From positions 1 through 64,000 of the forward strand of contig NZ_PJIR01000004.1 in assembly GCF_002929355.1 (NCBI RefSeq): a DNA stretch of 64,000 nt, read 5' to 3'. The stretch's first letter is position 1. The number at the start of each line of letters is the position of its first letter. This DNA comes from Arthrobacter sp. B0490 (lineage in GTDB: Bacteria; Actinomycetota; Actinomycetes; Actinomycetales; Micrococcaceae). Below are positions 42,069 to 50,936 of the stretch, piece by piece. A program made the position numbers and the translations under genes. The notes under the pieces were generated by a model. That model was not told the DNA's origin. It saw only the letters and a program-made list of their open reading frames with translations, and did not search any database.

Positions 42069-42950
42069 ATGTCAACCGATACCCGTTCCGCCTCTGTGGG
42101 GCCGTCGTTGGTGCTTCTCGCTCTTATCTGTCAGGAAGTTGGGGCGTCAGTTGCGGTGCAGCTGTTCCCCGCGGCGGGACCGGTGGGTATGGTGGCGCTG
42201 CGCTTGTGTTTCTCGGCGGTTGTTCTGCTCGCTGTGACTCGCCCGTCATTACGGGGTCGTACCCGGCACGCTTGGCAATCGGTTGTCGCTTTCGGGTTTG
42301 TGCTCGCGGCTATGAACACCTTTTTTTACCTGGCGTTAGAGAGGCTGCATCTTGGCACTGCGGTCACGATCGAGGTGCTGGGGCCGCTGGTTCTGAGCGT
42401 GCTAGCAGGCCGGCGATGGCTGAGTTTGTTGTGGGCCGGGATCGCCGCGGCCGGTGTCGCGCTGCTGGGCGGCGGCGCGACCGAGTTAGACCCTCTGGGA
42501 GTGCTTTTCGCCTTATTGGCTGCCGTGATGTGGGCGGCGTACATCCTCCTGTCTCGATCCTCCGGAACACATTTCGACGGAGTCAGCGGACTGGCGATCG
42601 CTCTCGCGATCGGCGCGCTTCTCACGACACCGGTTGCAGCGTTCACCGCAGGCCCCAGGCTGCTCGATCCAGCAGTCCTCGCTGTTGGCCTCGGCGTAGC
42701 GCTGCTCTCGACCGCCATCCCATATGCGCTGGAACAAACCGCCCTGCGCAGGATCACAACGGAGACGTTCGCAGTGCTGCTTTCGCTGGCGCCAGCCGTT
42801 GCGGCCCTGGCCGGATTCATCGTGTTGCATCAAGCTCTCACCGCCATACAGCTCGTGGGAATCGCATGCGTCGTGATCGCCGGTATTGGAGCCGTGAGGA
42901 CCGCACGCCGAAACTCTGATCCGTCTGTTGTCGTTGCGACGATAAGTTGA
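42069..42950 (+). CDS. EamA/RhtA-type DMT transporter
   Basis: 293 residues, ten membrane segments in two EamA repeats (PVGMVALRLCFSAVVLLAVT in the first, ALEQTALRRITTETFAVLLS in the second). The pattern with an early RLCFSAV helix resembles RhtA-like threonine/homoserine exporters, but the substrate cannot be read. Start ATG 42069. Probably controlled by the divergent LysR gene. Confidence 0.84.
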   Translation: MSTDTRSASVGPSLVLLALICQEVGASVAVQLFPAAGPVGMVALRLCFSAVVLLAVTRPSLRGRTRHAWQSVVAFGFVLAAMNTFFYLALERLHLGTAVTIEVLGPLVLSVLAGRRWLSLLWAGIAAAGVALLGGGATELDPLGVLFALLAAVMWAAYILLSRSSGTHFDGVSGLAIALAIGALLTTPVAAFTAGPRLLDPAVLAVGLGVALLSTAIPYALEQTALRRITTETFAVLLSLAPAVAALAGFIVLHQALTAIQLVGIACVVIAGIGAVRTARRNSDPSVVVATIS

Positions 42951-43126
42951 GGCCTGCCCGAGGGGCTAGGAAGACTGCCCGTAAGGCGGTTGTCCTCCGT
43001 ACCTGCTGGGACCTCGAAGGTTGGTTAGCCCCGTCATACCGGGGGAGGGACGTTTACCCGGGACGATGAAAATGGGTGTACGGGTCCACAAGTGAAACGC
43101 CAGCTTCGATCCGCCGCTCTTCAGCC

Positions 43127-43286
43127 GTGTCTCCTAAAACTACAGTTTTCTAAGACACACGGGTTGCACCTTCGGAGCCAGAAAATATCCACGGAATCTC
43201 GGGGCACGCTCTGTCTCGGAAAGCCGTCTCGCTATAGAGTGTCTCAGTTTTCGTGTCGTAGGGACCTTTTGAGGCGCACTGGCGAC
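43127..43286 (+). promoter_or_regulatory. res recombination site (copy 2, inverted)
   Basis: Mirror image of the res site at 22874-23024. Subsite I is a 32-bp dyad at 43127-43158 with arms GTGTCT...AAAACT and AGTTTT...AGACAC. After exactly 52 bp come CTGTCTCGGAAA (43211-43222) and GTCTCGC (43226-43232), matching copy 1 with three differences in 22 bp. TGTCTCAG and further similar bases follow at the same spacing. No resolvase gene is intact beside it. Confidence 0.72.
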
Positions 43287-43345
43287 TGAGGCATCTCGGA
43301 TACACCCCACAACACTGATTTGCGCCACGATGCTGCAGTCAACGG
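43287..43345 (+). pseudogene. 5' stub of the resolvase gene
   Basis: 43287-43306 is identical over 20 bp to codons 1-7 of the resolvase at 22864 (peptide RHLGYT), but the ATG has become CTG. A stop follows within a few codons, and weaker similarity continues for about 35 bp (CGATGCTGCAGT versus GGATGCGCAGTT). The rest of the gene is missing. Confidence 0.72.
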
Positions 43346-43434
43346 AGGAGTTCAGGCGCGGACCCCCAGCGCACTGCCACGCAGTAGCACTCTGGTAGCG
43401 GCTCGCGTCGTCAATGTAAGTTGACCTAACGATA

Positions 43435-43700
43435 GCGATCGGGTGCGTCTTGGATCGGGGTGAAGATGCGGGCGAGTTCAATCAGGATCCGGGTGCCGAA
43501 ACCGGTGGCGCCTTTCGATCGCCAGACGTCGTCGGTGTCCGTCTGCATGGTGCAGGCAATGTCCAGGTGAGCCCAGGGGTATTGCGCACGAAATCGGCGA
43601 GGAAGAGTGCGGCGGTGGTTGCCCTCGCGTACTTCCCGCCGAGGTTGGAGATGTCCGCGATGCCTGAGTCCAGTTGCTTGTGGTACTGGCGGGAATGAGC
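43435..43700 (-). pseudogene. C-terminal remnant of leucyl aminopeptidase (M17), frameshifted
   Basis: On the reverse strand, QLDSGIADISNLGGKYARAT then TAALFLADFVR matches the conserved end of M17 aminopeptidases. After that the sequence continues one frame over as AQYPWAHLDIACTMQTDTDD then SKGATGFGTRILIELARIF, ending at TAG. A small indel near 43590 breaks the frame. The N-terminal domain and metal ligands are absent. This is a leftover of a core gene next to the inverted res copy. Confidence 0.78.
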
Positions 43701-43731
43701 CCGAACTGGCGGTAGCAGACCCCAGGTATGC

Positions 43732-43766
43732 AGAGGCGCGGGACCCGCGAAGGACCCCGCGCCTCT
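43732..43766 (-). terminator. Hairpin after the Gfo/Idh oxidoreductase gene
   Basis: AGAGGCGCGGG (43732-43742) pairs exactly with CCCGCGCCTCT (43756-43766), 11 bp with a 13-nt loop. It is about 20 bp past the stop of the oxidoreductase and probably ends the beta-glucoside operon. Confidence 0.65.
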
Positions 43767-43787
43767 CGCTGCAACCGCGCGGCTCGA

Positions 43788-44855
43788 CTAGGAGAGCACC
43801 GGAACCGGTTCCGGATCACTGGCATAGCGCAGGCTCATCTGAGCGCGCGCCTCATCGAGCAGCTCCATCATGGCGACGGATTCCGCCGTCGTCATATACG
43901 GGCTCTCGGTCAGCTCGGCCTGCAGGCATCGCGTGACTTCGCGCAGTTCGTAGCTGAATCCGTTACCGAAGACCTCGAAACGCTCCGTTCTCAGGGTGCC
44001 CCGGCGGGGCTGGATGATGAGCTCGTCGGGGTTGAAGAGCGGAGCCGAGGACCGCAGCCAGCCCTCCGTGCCTCCCACCGTGACGACGCTCGGGCATTGG
44101 GCGCCGATGGATGTGATGAGCTGTGCATGCGAACCGTCGTCATAGGTGAGGGTGAGGGCGTTCTGCAGGTCGATGCCTTCGGTCGTCAGGGCACCGGTGG
44201 CCAGAATGCTGCGAGGCTCGCCGAGGGCTCCGAGTGCCCAGGTCAGCGGGTACACCGCGAGATCCAGAAGCGCACCGCCGCCGGCGGCCGGGTCCCACGT
44301 CCGTGATGCGGGGTCGAAGACGGGGGCGAACCCGAGGTCGGCCTGAAGCCACCGGGGCCGTCCGATCTCGCCCGACCTCAGGATCTTGACCGCCCGCCGA
44401 AAGCTCGGCAGGAATCGTGTCCAGACCGCTTCCATGAGGAAGAGCCCTCTGCTTCGGGCAAGGTCGGCGAGTTCACGAGCCTGTGTTGCATCCATGGTGA
44501 TGGGTTTCTCGCACAGGACGTGCTTTCCTGCGGTGAGTGCTGCCAGGGCGATGGTGTGGTGCTGTGCGTGGGGAGTGGCGATGTAGACGACGTCGACGGC
44601 AGGGTCGGCGAGGAGGCGTTCGTAGCCGAGGGTCTCACCGGTGTCCGAATAGGCCCTCGAGAACCCGAACGTGAGGGCGAAGGCGCGGGCGGAGGCTTCG
44701 GTGCGGGAGCTGACGGCATGAAGGACGGCGTCCTCGAGAAGTGCGAGGTCCTGCACCACGCGTGCGGCGATGGACCCGGTGGCGATGACACCCCACCGGA
44801 TGGGATGGCCGGTCGCAAGGGAAGGGGCGATGGTGCTGACAGGAGCAGGAAGCAT
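43788..44855 (-). CDS. Gfo/Idh/MocA-family oxidoreductase
   Basis: 355 residues. NAD(P)-binding start IRWGVIATGSIAARVVQDLA, the family EKP motif in HVLCEKPITMDATQARE, and the C-terminal sheet domain with LLDLAVYPLTWALGALGEPR (Asp near the active site). Members oxidise sugars, inositols or glucosides at one carbon. Start at ATG 44855 because AAAGG lies 8 nt upstream; longer starts at 44870/44876 lack a ribosome site. It is the last gene of the sugar-uptake operon after the LacI gene, so it likely acts on the imported sugar. Confidence 0.86.
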   Translation of the reverse strand: MLPAPVSTIAPSLATGHPIRWGVIATGSIAARVVQDLALLEDAVLHAVSSRTEASARAFALTFGFSRAYSDTGETLGYERLLADPAVDVVYIATPHAQHHTIALAALTAGKHVLCEKPITMDATQARELADLARSRGLFLMEAVWTRFLPSFRRAVKILRSGEIGRPRWLQADLGFAPVFDPASRTWDPAAGGGALLDLAVYPLTWALGALGEPRSILATGALTTEGIDLQNALTLTYDDGSHAQLITSIGAQCPSVVTVGGTEGWLRSSAPLFNPDELIIQPRRGTLRTERFEVFGNGFSYELREVTRCLQAELTESPYMTTAESVAMMELLDEARAQMSLRYASDPEPVPVLS

Positions 44856-44961
44856 CGGAATGCCTTTCATGAGCACGGTGAAGGAAGAGAAGCGGGCGCG
44901 GGGCGCCGAGGAACGCCACGCGTGATGCGCAGGACGGGTCGGGAGAGACGTCCGAGAAGGG

Positions 44962-45987
44962 CTAGACGGAGTCGCGGATGACGAGCGAGGTGGGCATCCT
45001 GGTCACGCGTTCTGTGGGCTTGCCCTCGATGAGGTTGACCAGGGTTTCCGCCATTTTCTTGCCGAGTTCGACGATCGGGTGGTGCACCGTGGTCAAGGCG
45101 GGGGTCACGGAGGTCGCGAAGGAATCGTCGTCGAAGCCGACGACGGCAATGTCCTCCGGGATGCGCAGGCCCCTGCTCTGGATCACGGTGTAGGCGCCTG
45201 CCGCCATCTGATCGTTGCCTGCGAAGACGGCGTCGACGGGCACGCCGCGGTCCAGCAGTCGCTGCATTGCTCGGGCACCGGAGGCGAGGGTGAAGTCGCC
45301 GACCTCCACGAGGCTGTCCCCGAGACCGGCCTCCCGCACTGCTGTCCGCCAGCCGGCGAGCCGGTCCAGGCCCGGTGGCATGTCCTGCGGGCCGGCAACT
45401 GTCGCCACGTGCTTCCGGCCGCTGTCGGTCAGTTGCCGTGTGGCGTTATAGGCCGCCTGTTCGTTGTCGACTTCCACGTAGTAACTCTCCATGCCCCCGA
45501 TCAGCGGCCGTCCGGCGAACACCATGGGGAGCAGACCGGACAGATGCGTCCAGGAGTGGTCCCCACTGTGGTGGGATACCACCAGGACCCCGTCGACGTT
45601 GCCACCCAGCAGGAAGCTGCGGGTTTTCTCCGGCTTCGACTCCGAGGAGATGACCATGTTCAGCGTGTAGTCCGTGTCGGCCAGGTACAGGGCGATGCCC
45701 TGCACCACTGACGCGAAGAAGGGATCCGCGAAAACCTTCGACGTCGACTCGGGGACGATCAGTGTGACGGCGTTGGCTCGGCGCTTTGCAAGTGAGCGCG
45801 CCGCCCGGTTCGGGGTGTAGTCGAGGGCCAGGATCGCTTTCTTCACGGACTGCGCCAGCTCCGGATCCACACTCGGGCTGTCATTGACGACACGGGACAC
45901 GGTCGCCCGCGAGACCCCGGCCAGGGCTGCCACCATTTCAAGGGTGGCTACCGGCCGGGCCCCCGCTGCGTCCTGCACCATCATCAT
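44962..45987 (-). CDS. LacI-family regulator of the beta-glucoside operon
   Basis: 341 residues. N-terminal LacI HTH with hinge: ATLEMVAALAGVSRATVSRV then VNDSPSVDPEL, and LDYTPNRAARSLAKRRAN. The C-terminal domain is the periplasmic-binding-protein-like sugar sensor. It is embedded in the operon 36 bp after the GH1 gene. It probably binds the GAGAGCGCTCTC palindromes upstream of the binding-protein gene. GGAG before the ATG triplet suggests initiation at the third ATG (45981). Confidence 0.88.
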   Translation of the reverse strand: MMMVQDAAGARPVATLEMVAALAGVSRATVSRVVNDSPSVDPELAQSVKKAILALDYTPNRAARSLAKRRANAVTLIVPESTSKVFADPFFASVVQGIALYLADTDYTLNMVISSESKPEKTRSFLLGGNVDGVLVVSHHSGDHSWTHLSGLLPMVFAGRPLIGGMESYYVEVDNEQAAYNATRQLTDSGRKHVATVAGPQDMPPGLDRLAGWRTAVREAGLGDSLVEVGDFTLASGARAMQRLLDRGVPVDAVFAGNDQMAAGAYTVIQSRGLRIPEDIAVVGFDDDSFATSVTPALTTVHHPIVELGKKMAETLVNLIEGKPTERVTRMPTSLVIRDSV

Positions 45988-46023
45988 CTCCGGAACGTCG
46001 AAAAGTATGCCGTGAGGGTTACT

Positions 46024-47481
46024 TTAGGCGTTCGCGGGCGCGAGGTCGGTGCGCTTCGCCGCGGCGATCACCCGCGCGTACGCCAGGCCGCTGTCCTTCA
46101 CGGTCCGCTCGAAGGTGTCGTAGTCCACCCGGATCACCCCGAAACGCTTCCCGTAACCCCAGGACCACTCGAAGTTGTCGAGCAGCGACCAGACGAAGTA
46201 GCCGCGCACGTCGGCGCCCTGGTCGAGTGCTTCCCCGACGGCTGTGATGTGATCCAGGACGAACCGGGTCCGCTCGGCGTCGTGGACTGCTCCGTCGGGG
46301 CTTACGACGTCGTCGTATGCCGCGCCGTTCTCCGTGATGTACAGCGGCGGGAGGGTCGGGTATTCCTCGCCGAGGCGTACGAGAAGCTTCCGTAGCCCGT
46401 CAGGATTGACCTCCCAGTTCATGGCGGTGCGTGGCAGGCCACGGCTCGGGAAGGAGATGTCCTCCGAACCGATCCAGCAGGATGACGTCGGCCGTGTCGC
46501 CCCGCCCGAGTGGCCGTCTCCGTGCTCTGTGGTCGGGTGACCGCTGATGAGGTCGTCGTGGTAGTGGTTGACGCCGAGAAAGTCGATCGGTGCGCCGATG
46601 ATGTCCAGGTCGCCGGGTTGGATGACGTCCCGGATCCCGAACTGCTCGAGGTCGTCGAGGGTGTCCTCCGGGTAGGCGCCCCGGAGGATCGGGTCGAGGA
46701 AGATCCTGTTCTGCAGGGAGTCGAAGCGACGTGCGGCGTCGAGGTCGACCGGGTCCGACGGATCCCGCGGGATGGAGTTGCTGAGGTTCAGCGTGATCCC
46801 CAGTTCCTGCGCCCCCCGCCCGCGTAGTTCGTTGACGACCAGGCCGTGGGCGAGGTGCTGGTGGTGGATTGCTGCGACGGCGGCGCGCGGCTCCTGCCGG
46901 CCGGGTGCGTGCACGCCGGCGGCATAGCCGAGCAGTGAGGAGCAGAACGGTTCGTTGAACGTGGTCCAGTGCTGCACGCGGTCGCCGAGCGCGGAGTAGA
47001 CGTCGTTCGCGTAGTCGACGAAACGGTAGGCGGTGTCGCGGTTCGCCCAGCCGCCCTTCTCCTCGAGTGCCTGCGGCAGGTCCCAGTGGTAGAGGGTCAA
47101 CCAGGGCAGGATCCCCGCACCGAGCAGCTCGTCGACGAGGCGGGAGTAGAAGTCCAGGCCCTCACTGTTCGATGCCCGGTCACCCGGTCGGACGCGGGCC
47201 CAGCTGGTCGAGAACCGGTAGGAACCGAGGCCCAGCTCCTTCATGATCGCGACGTCCTCGGGCATGCGGTGGTAGTGCTGCACCGCGTCCTCGAGGGTTT
47301 CGTCGTTGGCGACGGCGCCGGGAATCCGGGCGAAGGCATCCCAGACGGAGTCCTCCTTGCCGCCCTCATGGCTGGCGCCCTCGACCTGCGCTGCGGCCGT
47401 GGCCGAGCCCCAGAGGAAGCCCTCGGGCCAGGTCCTCGAGGTGGGAGGGGTGGACCGGTGGTGTGTCGCGTCGAGTGGCAT
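46024..47481 (-). CDS. Glycoside hydrolase family 1 beta-glucosidase
   Basis: 485 residues. GH1 hallmarks: FLWGSATAAAQVEGA near the N-terminus, acid/base Glu in HWTTFNEPFCSSLLGYAAG, nucleophile Glu in PPLYITENGAAYDD, and the C-terminal GYFVWSLLDNFEWSWGYGKR. It hydrolyses beta-glucosides or related beta-glycosides; no signal peptide, so it acts in the cytoplasm on imported sugar. Its ATG overlaps the permease stop by 1 nt (TAATG), showing tight coupling to the ABC importer. Confidence 0.94.
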   Translation of the reverse strand: MPLDATHHRSTPPTSRTWPEGFLWGSATAAAQVEGASHEGGKEDSVWDAFARIPGAVANDETLEDAVQHYHRMPEDVAIMKELGLGSYRFSTSWARVRPGDRASNSEGLDFYSRLVDELLGAGILPWLTLYHWDLPQALEEKGGWANRDTAYRFVDYANDVYSALGDRVQHWTTFNEPFCSSLLGYAAGVHAPGRQEPRAAVAAIHHQHLAHGLVVNELRGRGAQELGITLNLSNSIPRDPSDPVDLDAARRFDSLQNRIFLDPILRGAYPEDTLDDLEQFGIRDVIQPGDLDIIGAPIDFLGVNHYHDDLISGHPTTEHGDGHSGGATRPTSSCWIGSEDISFPSRGLPRTAMNWEVNPDGLRKLLVRLGEEYPTLPPLYITENGAAYDDVVSPDGAVHDAERTRFVLDHITAVGEALDQGADVRGYFVWSLLDNFEWSWGYGKRFGVIRVDYDTFERTVKDSGLAYARVIAAAKRTDLAPANA

Positions 47482-48383
47482 TAGCCCTTCACTGCTCCTT
47501 GCATGATTCCGGATATGAGTTGACGGCCCGCCACGACGAACAGCACCAGCAGCGGGAGGGTTGCGATGACGGCACCGGCGAGGACGATCGAGTAGTCCAC
47601 GTAGCGGGCCGACTGCAGCTGGCTGAGCGCCGTCTGCAGGGTGGGGTTGCCGGCGTCGAGCACCAGCAGGGGCCAGAGGAAGTCCGTCCAGGCCGTCATG
47701 AAGGTGAACAGGCCCAGGATCGCCATTGCCGGCCTGGCCGCGGGGAGTGCCACGTGCCAGAACGTGGAGATCATGGAGGCGCCGTCCATGCGGGCGGATT
47801 CGATGAGCTCGTCGGGGATGACATCCACGAGGTACTGGCGCATGAAGAAGACTCCGAATGCCGTGACGAGCGTGGGGATGACGACGGCGCCGATCTCGCC
47901 GGTCCAGCCCAGCGTGCGCATGAGCATGAACAGCGGGATGATGCCGAGCTGGGTCGGGATGGCCATGGTGGCGACGACGGCGACCATGAGGCCGTTCCGG
48001 CCGCGGAAGCGGAGCTTCGCGAAGGAATAACCGGCCAGCGTGGAGAAGCCGACGACCGACACCGTGATGATCCCCGAGATCAGCACACTGTTGCCGAGCG
48101 CGAGCCAGAACGGGATGGTGTCGAAGACCTCGCCGACGTTGGTCCAGAAGTTTCCTCCCGGGAACAGCGGAGGCCAGGTCTGACCGAGTGCCTCGTTGGA
48201 CCGGCTGCCGATGATCACGGACCACCAGAGCGGGTACGCCGAAGCCAGGAAGAAGGCGAACAGCAGCCCGTAGGTGAGGAACCCGGGGCGGCGTCCGTTG
48301 CCGAACAGGCCCCGGTGCAGGGCGCGTGCTCGGCCGCCCGGCGTGCTCGCTTCCGTGCGCGGCCTGGTGTCGACGGCGGTCAT
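47481..48383 (-). CDS. Carbohydrate ABC transporter permease (MalG/GanQ type)
   Basis: 300 residues, six membrane segments. The EAA loop is ELIESARMDGASMISTFWHV followed by ALPAARPAMAI, which docks on the ATPase. The C-terminus GRQLISGIMQGAVKG is the usual MalG-type end. Start at ATG 48383, overlapping the end of the partner permease by 4 nt. No ATPase gene is in the operon; such importers in Actinobacteria often share the MsiK ATPase encoded elsewhere. Confidence 0.93.
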   Translation of the reverse strand: MTAVDTRPRTEASTPGGRARALHRGLFGNGRRPGFLTYGLLFAFFLASAYPLWWSVIIGSRSNEALGQTWPPLFPGGNFWTNVGEVFDTIPFWLALGNSVLISGIITVSVVGFSTLAGYSFAKLRFRGRNGLMVAVVATMAIPTQLGIIPLFMLMRTLGWTGEIGAVVIPTLVTAFGVFFMRQYLVDVIPDELIESARMDGASMISTFWHVALPAARPAMAILGLFTFMTAWTDFLWPLLVLDAGNPTLQTALSQLQSARYVDYSIVLAGAVIATLPLLVLFVVAGRQLISGIMQGAVKG

Positions 48384-49513
48384 CGCGCTCTCCTCGGGTT
48401 CGTCCTTGCAGGGGTGCCGGCCGATCCGGCGGATTCGGGTGCCGGGTCGGCAGCGGGTGCCGGCGGCTGCGGTCCGACGGCGGGGAGCACGACGGCGGGA
48501 GCTGCGGATTCCCCGCGGCGGCGTCTTCTGGCACCGCTGCCTGGGCCACGTCCGTCGCCGGTGGTGGCGATCCTCCGTGAGATCAGGTAGTTCACGATGC
48601 CGAACAGGATGATGATGAGGAACAGGAGCCACGCGATGGTGGCCGCCTTGCCGAAGTTCGACCGCTGGAAGGCCATGTCCCAGAGGTAGAGCACGGTGGT
48701 CTGGAACTGGCGTCCGGTTCCGCCTGCCGTCCGCGGATCGAAGAGGCGGGGCTCGGTGAAGATCTGCAGCCCGCCGATGGTGGCGGTGATCACCACGAAG
48801 ATCATGGTGGGCCGGATGCTCGGCAGCGTGATGCTGAAGAAGCGGCGGAAGGCTCCGGCACCGTCGATCGCAGCGGACTCGTAGATGTCGCGGGGCACCG
48901 CCTGCATGGCTGCCAGCAGGATCAGGGCGTTGTAGCCGGTCCAGCGCCAGTTCACCATGGTGGCGATCGCGATGTGGCTGGGCAGCGTCTCGTTCGTCCA
49001 CAGGATCCGCTCGATCCCGAAGCTCGCCAGGATGTTGTTGATCAGCCCGTACTGCTCGCCGAACATGTTCGCGAAGATCAGGGCGACGGCGACGGGCGTC
49101 ACGATGTAGGGGAGCAGGATGCTCATGCGCCAGAACGTCTTGCCCCGGAGGTTCTGGTCCAGCACGGCCGCGATGGCGGTAGCGACGATCAGCTGCGGGA
49201 TGGTCGAGAGCAGGAAGATGCTCATCGTGTTGAACAGCGAGTTCCAGAAGAAGCGGTCCTGGAGGACTTCCTGGAAGTTCCGCAGGCCCACGAACTCGCC
49301 CTGTCCCTTGAGCAGGTGCCAGTCGAAGAGCGAGACGAAGAAGGTATAGCCGAGCGGGAACAGGCCCACCAGGGCGAAGAGGATGAAGAACGGGGCGATG
49401 TACAGGTAGGGCGAGCCCTTCATGTCGAGGACGTTCAGTCGCTGACGGAAGGTGAGGGTCGGTTTCGCAGGGGCAGGACTGCTGGCTGCCGGGCGGTTCA
49501 GTGTCGTGGTCAT
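48380..49513 (-). CDS. Carbohydrate ABC transporter permease (MalF/GanP type)
   Basis: 377 residues. The core has six membrane segments, starting with LYIAPFFILFALVGLFPLGY. The EAA loop is IYESAAIDGAGAFRRFFSIT. The C-terminal 70 residues are an unusual Arg- then Ala/Pro-rich tail (after LISRRIATTGDGRGPG) that is longer than in most family members. Start at ATG 49513 gives MTTTLNRP; ATG 49531 has GGAGG 5 nt upstream but that GGAGG is inside a strong hairpin. Confidence 0.9.
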   Translation of the reverse strand: MTTTLNRPAASSPAPAKPTLTFRQRLNVLDMKGSPYLYIAPFFILFALVGLFPLGYTFFVSLFDWHLLKGQGEFVGLRNFQEVLQDRFFWNSLFNTMSIFLLSTIPQLIVATAIAAVLDQNLRGKTFWRMSILLPYIVTPVAVALIFANMFGEQYGLINNILASFGIERILWTNETLPSHIAIATMVNWRWTGYNALILLAAMQAVPRDIYESAAIDGAGAFRRFFSITLPSIRPTMIFVVITATIGGLQIFTEPRLFDPRTAGGTGRQFQTTVLYLWDMAFQRSNFGKAATIAWLLFLIIILFGIVNYLISRRIATTGDGRGPGSGARRRRRGESAAPAVVLPAVGPQPPAPAADPAPESAGSAGTPARTNPRRAR

Positions 49514-49532
49514 GAGGGTTCCAGACTCCATG

Positions 49533-49559
49533 GGGGCCTCCGGAGGTGCCGGAGGCCCC
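49533..49559 (-). terminator. Intra-operon hairpin between binding protein and permease genes
   Basis: GGGGCCTCCGG (49533-49543) and CCGGAGGCCCC (49549-49559) form a perfect 11-bp stem with a 5-nt loop between the binding-protein stop (49573) and the permease start. Such hairpins stabilise the upstream message or cause partial termination, giving more binding protein than permease. It also buries a GGAGG sequence. Confidence 0.72.
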
Positions 49560-49572
49560 GCGGCCGGTGCTG

Positions 49573-50892
49573 CTAGTTGTTCACGACGAGGTCGTTGAGA
49601 AGCGTGATGGCTTCGTTCCAGGCCTCATCGGCCGTACCCGTGCCGTTGTCCAGGATCTTCAGCGCGGGCGCGAAGACGTTCTCCTGGATCACGGAGTCGT
49701 CCGGGCCCTTGAACTGGGCCACGACGCCTTCGGCACGCGATGCGAAGATCTCACCGTACGGAGCGTCGTTGAAGAGCTCGTTCGGTACGGCTGCTTCGAC
49801 GATCTCCGCCTGGGCGTCCAGCGTGCTGGGGAAGTTGTTCGCGGCTGCGGACTGCTTGACCATCTGTTCGGGGTCCGTCAGCCATGCGGCGAGCTTCGCG
49901 GCCTCGGCGGGGTGTTCGGAACTCTCGGGAACGGAGAGGAAGGCTCCTCCCCAGTTGGAGCTACCACCGGGGAAGACATCGGCGACGTCCCACCCGCTCT
50001 CGGCGCCGCCGCCGGCGGATTCCAGCTGTTCCTTGATGGTCCCGAGCATCCAGGCCGGGCAGACGTGGACGGCGAAGGACCCATCGACGAACGCCTTGCC
50101 CTTGCCCCAGTCGAACTGCTTCTGGTTGGCGGACAGGCCGTCGGCGGTGCCCGCGGCGAGGAGGTCGAACTGGGCGCGCATGGCCTCGTTGCCCTCGATG
50201 TTCAGCTCGCCGTCGGCGGTGTAGTAGCCCTCGTCCATCTGGTTGACCATCGAGTTCCAGACGAAAGCGGACTGGTCGTACCAGGCCTTGCCGGTGGTCT
50301 CGTTGTACTGGCGGCCCAGGTCGAAGTAGGTCTCCCACGTGGCATTGTCGCCGCCGAAGAGTTCGGCGACTTCCTCGCGGTCGGTGGGTAGGCCCGCGGC
50401 CTCGAAGAGCTCCTGGTTGAAGCACAGGGCCTGTGGTCCGATGTCGGTACCGTAACCGATGACGCGACCGTCGGGGTCGGTGCCCTGCTCGAACTTCCAG
50501 TCGACCCAGTTGTCCTTGATGTCCGCTGCGCCGTGATCGTTGAGGTCCACGAACTGGTCGGACACCTCCATGATCTGGCCGAGCCAGCCCTCCTCGACGG
50601 CGACGACGTCACTCAGGCCGGAACCGGCCGCGAGCTTGGTGAACGCATCGACGCGGGCGTTGGCGCTTCCATCGATGTTCGTCGCCTCGATGGTCACGCC
50701 CGGGTTCTGCTCCTCGTACTCGGCGTACAGATCGTCGTAGCCGAACTGTCCGAACGTGGTGACGGTCAGATTGACGGGATTGTCGGCACTGGCCGGCTCG
50801 TCGTTCCCTCCTCCGCTGCAGCCCGAGGCCACGATGGCCAGGGATGCGACACCGGCGAGGGCGGTGATTTTCCTGAGTCGCGAGAATTCCAC
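49573..50892 (-). CDS. Extracellular sugar-binding lipoprotein of the ABC importer
   Basis: 439 residues. Signal and lipobox: a basic start, hydrophobic ITALAGVASLAIVASGC with the lipidated Cys, then a Gly/Ser/Asp linker. The rest is a family-1 type binding protein (VNLTVTTFGQFGYDDLYAEY onward). It captures the sugar for the two permeases. Start at GTG 50892 with AAAGGAG 5 nt upstream; upstream in-frame starts are unlikely. First gene of the operon. Confidence 0.92.
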   Translation of the reverse strand: MEFSRLRKITALAGVASLAIVASGCSGGGNDEPASADNPVNLTVTTFGQFGYDDLYAEYEEQNPGVTIEATNIDGSANARVDAFTKLAAGSGLSDVVAVEEGWLGQIMEVSDQFVDLNDHGAADIKDNWVDWKFEQGTDPDGRVIGYGTDIGPQALCFNQELFEAAGLPTDREEVAELFGGDNATWETYFDLGRQYNETTGKAWYDQSAFVWNSMVNQMDEGYYTADGELNIEGNEAMRAQFDLLAAGTADGLSANQKQFDWGKGKAFVDGSFAVHVCPAWMLGTIKEQLESAGGGAESGWDVADVFPGGSSNWGGAFLSVPESSEHPAEAAKLAAWLTDPEQMVKQSAAANNFPSTLDAQAEIVEAAVPNELFNDAPYGEIFASRAEGVVAQFKGPDDSVIQENVFAPALKILDNGTGTADEAWNEAITLLNDLVVNN

Positions 50893-50936
50893 GATCACTC
50901 CTTTGTGTGTGTTCGAGCGATCGACACCTGCTGCGT

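Noticed and set aside
47482..48549. N-terminal extension of the GH1 reading frame by about 356 codons
   Set aside because: It overlaps the permease gene in another frame and reads as Arg/His/Pro shadow sequence; the GH1 protein starts at 47481 with TAATG coupling.
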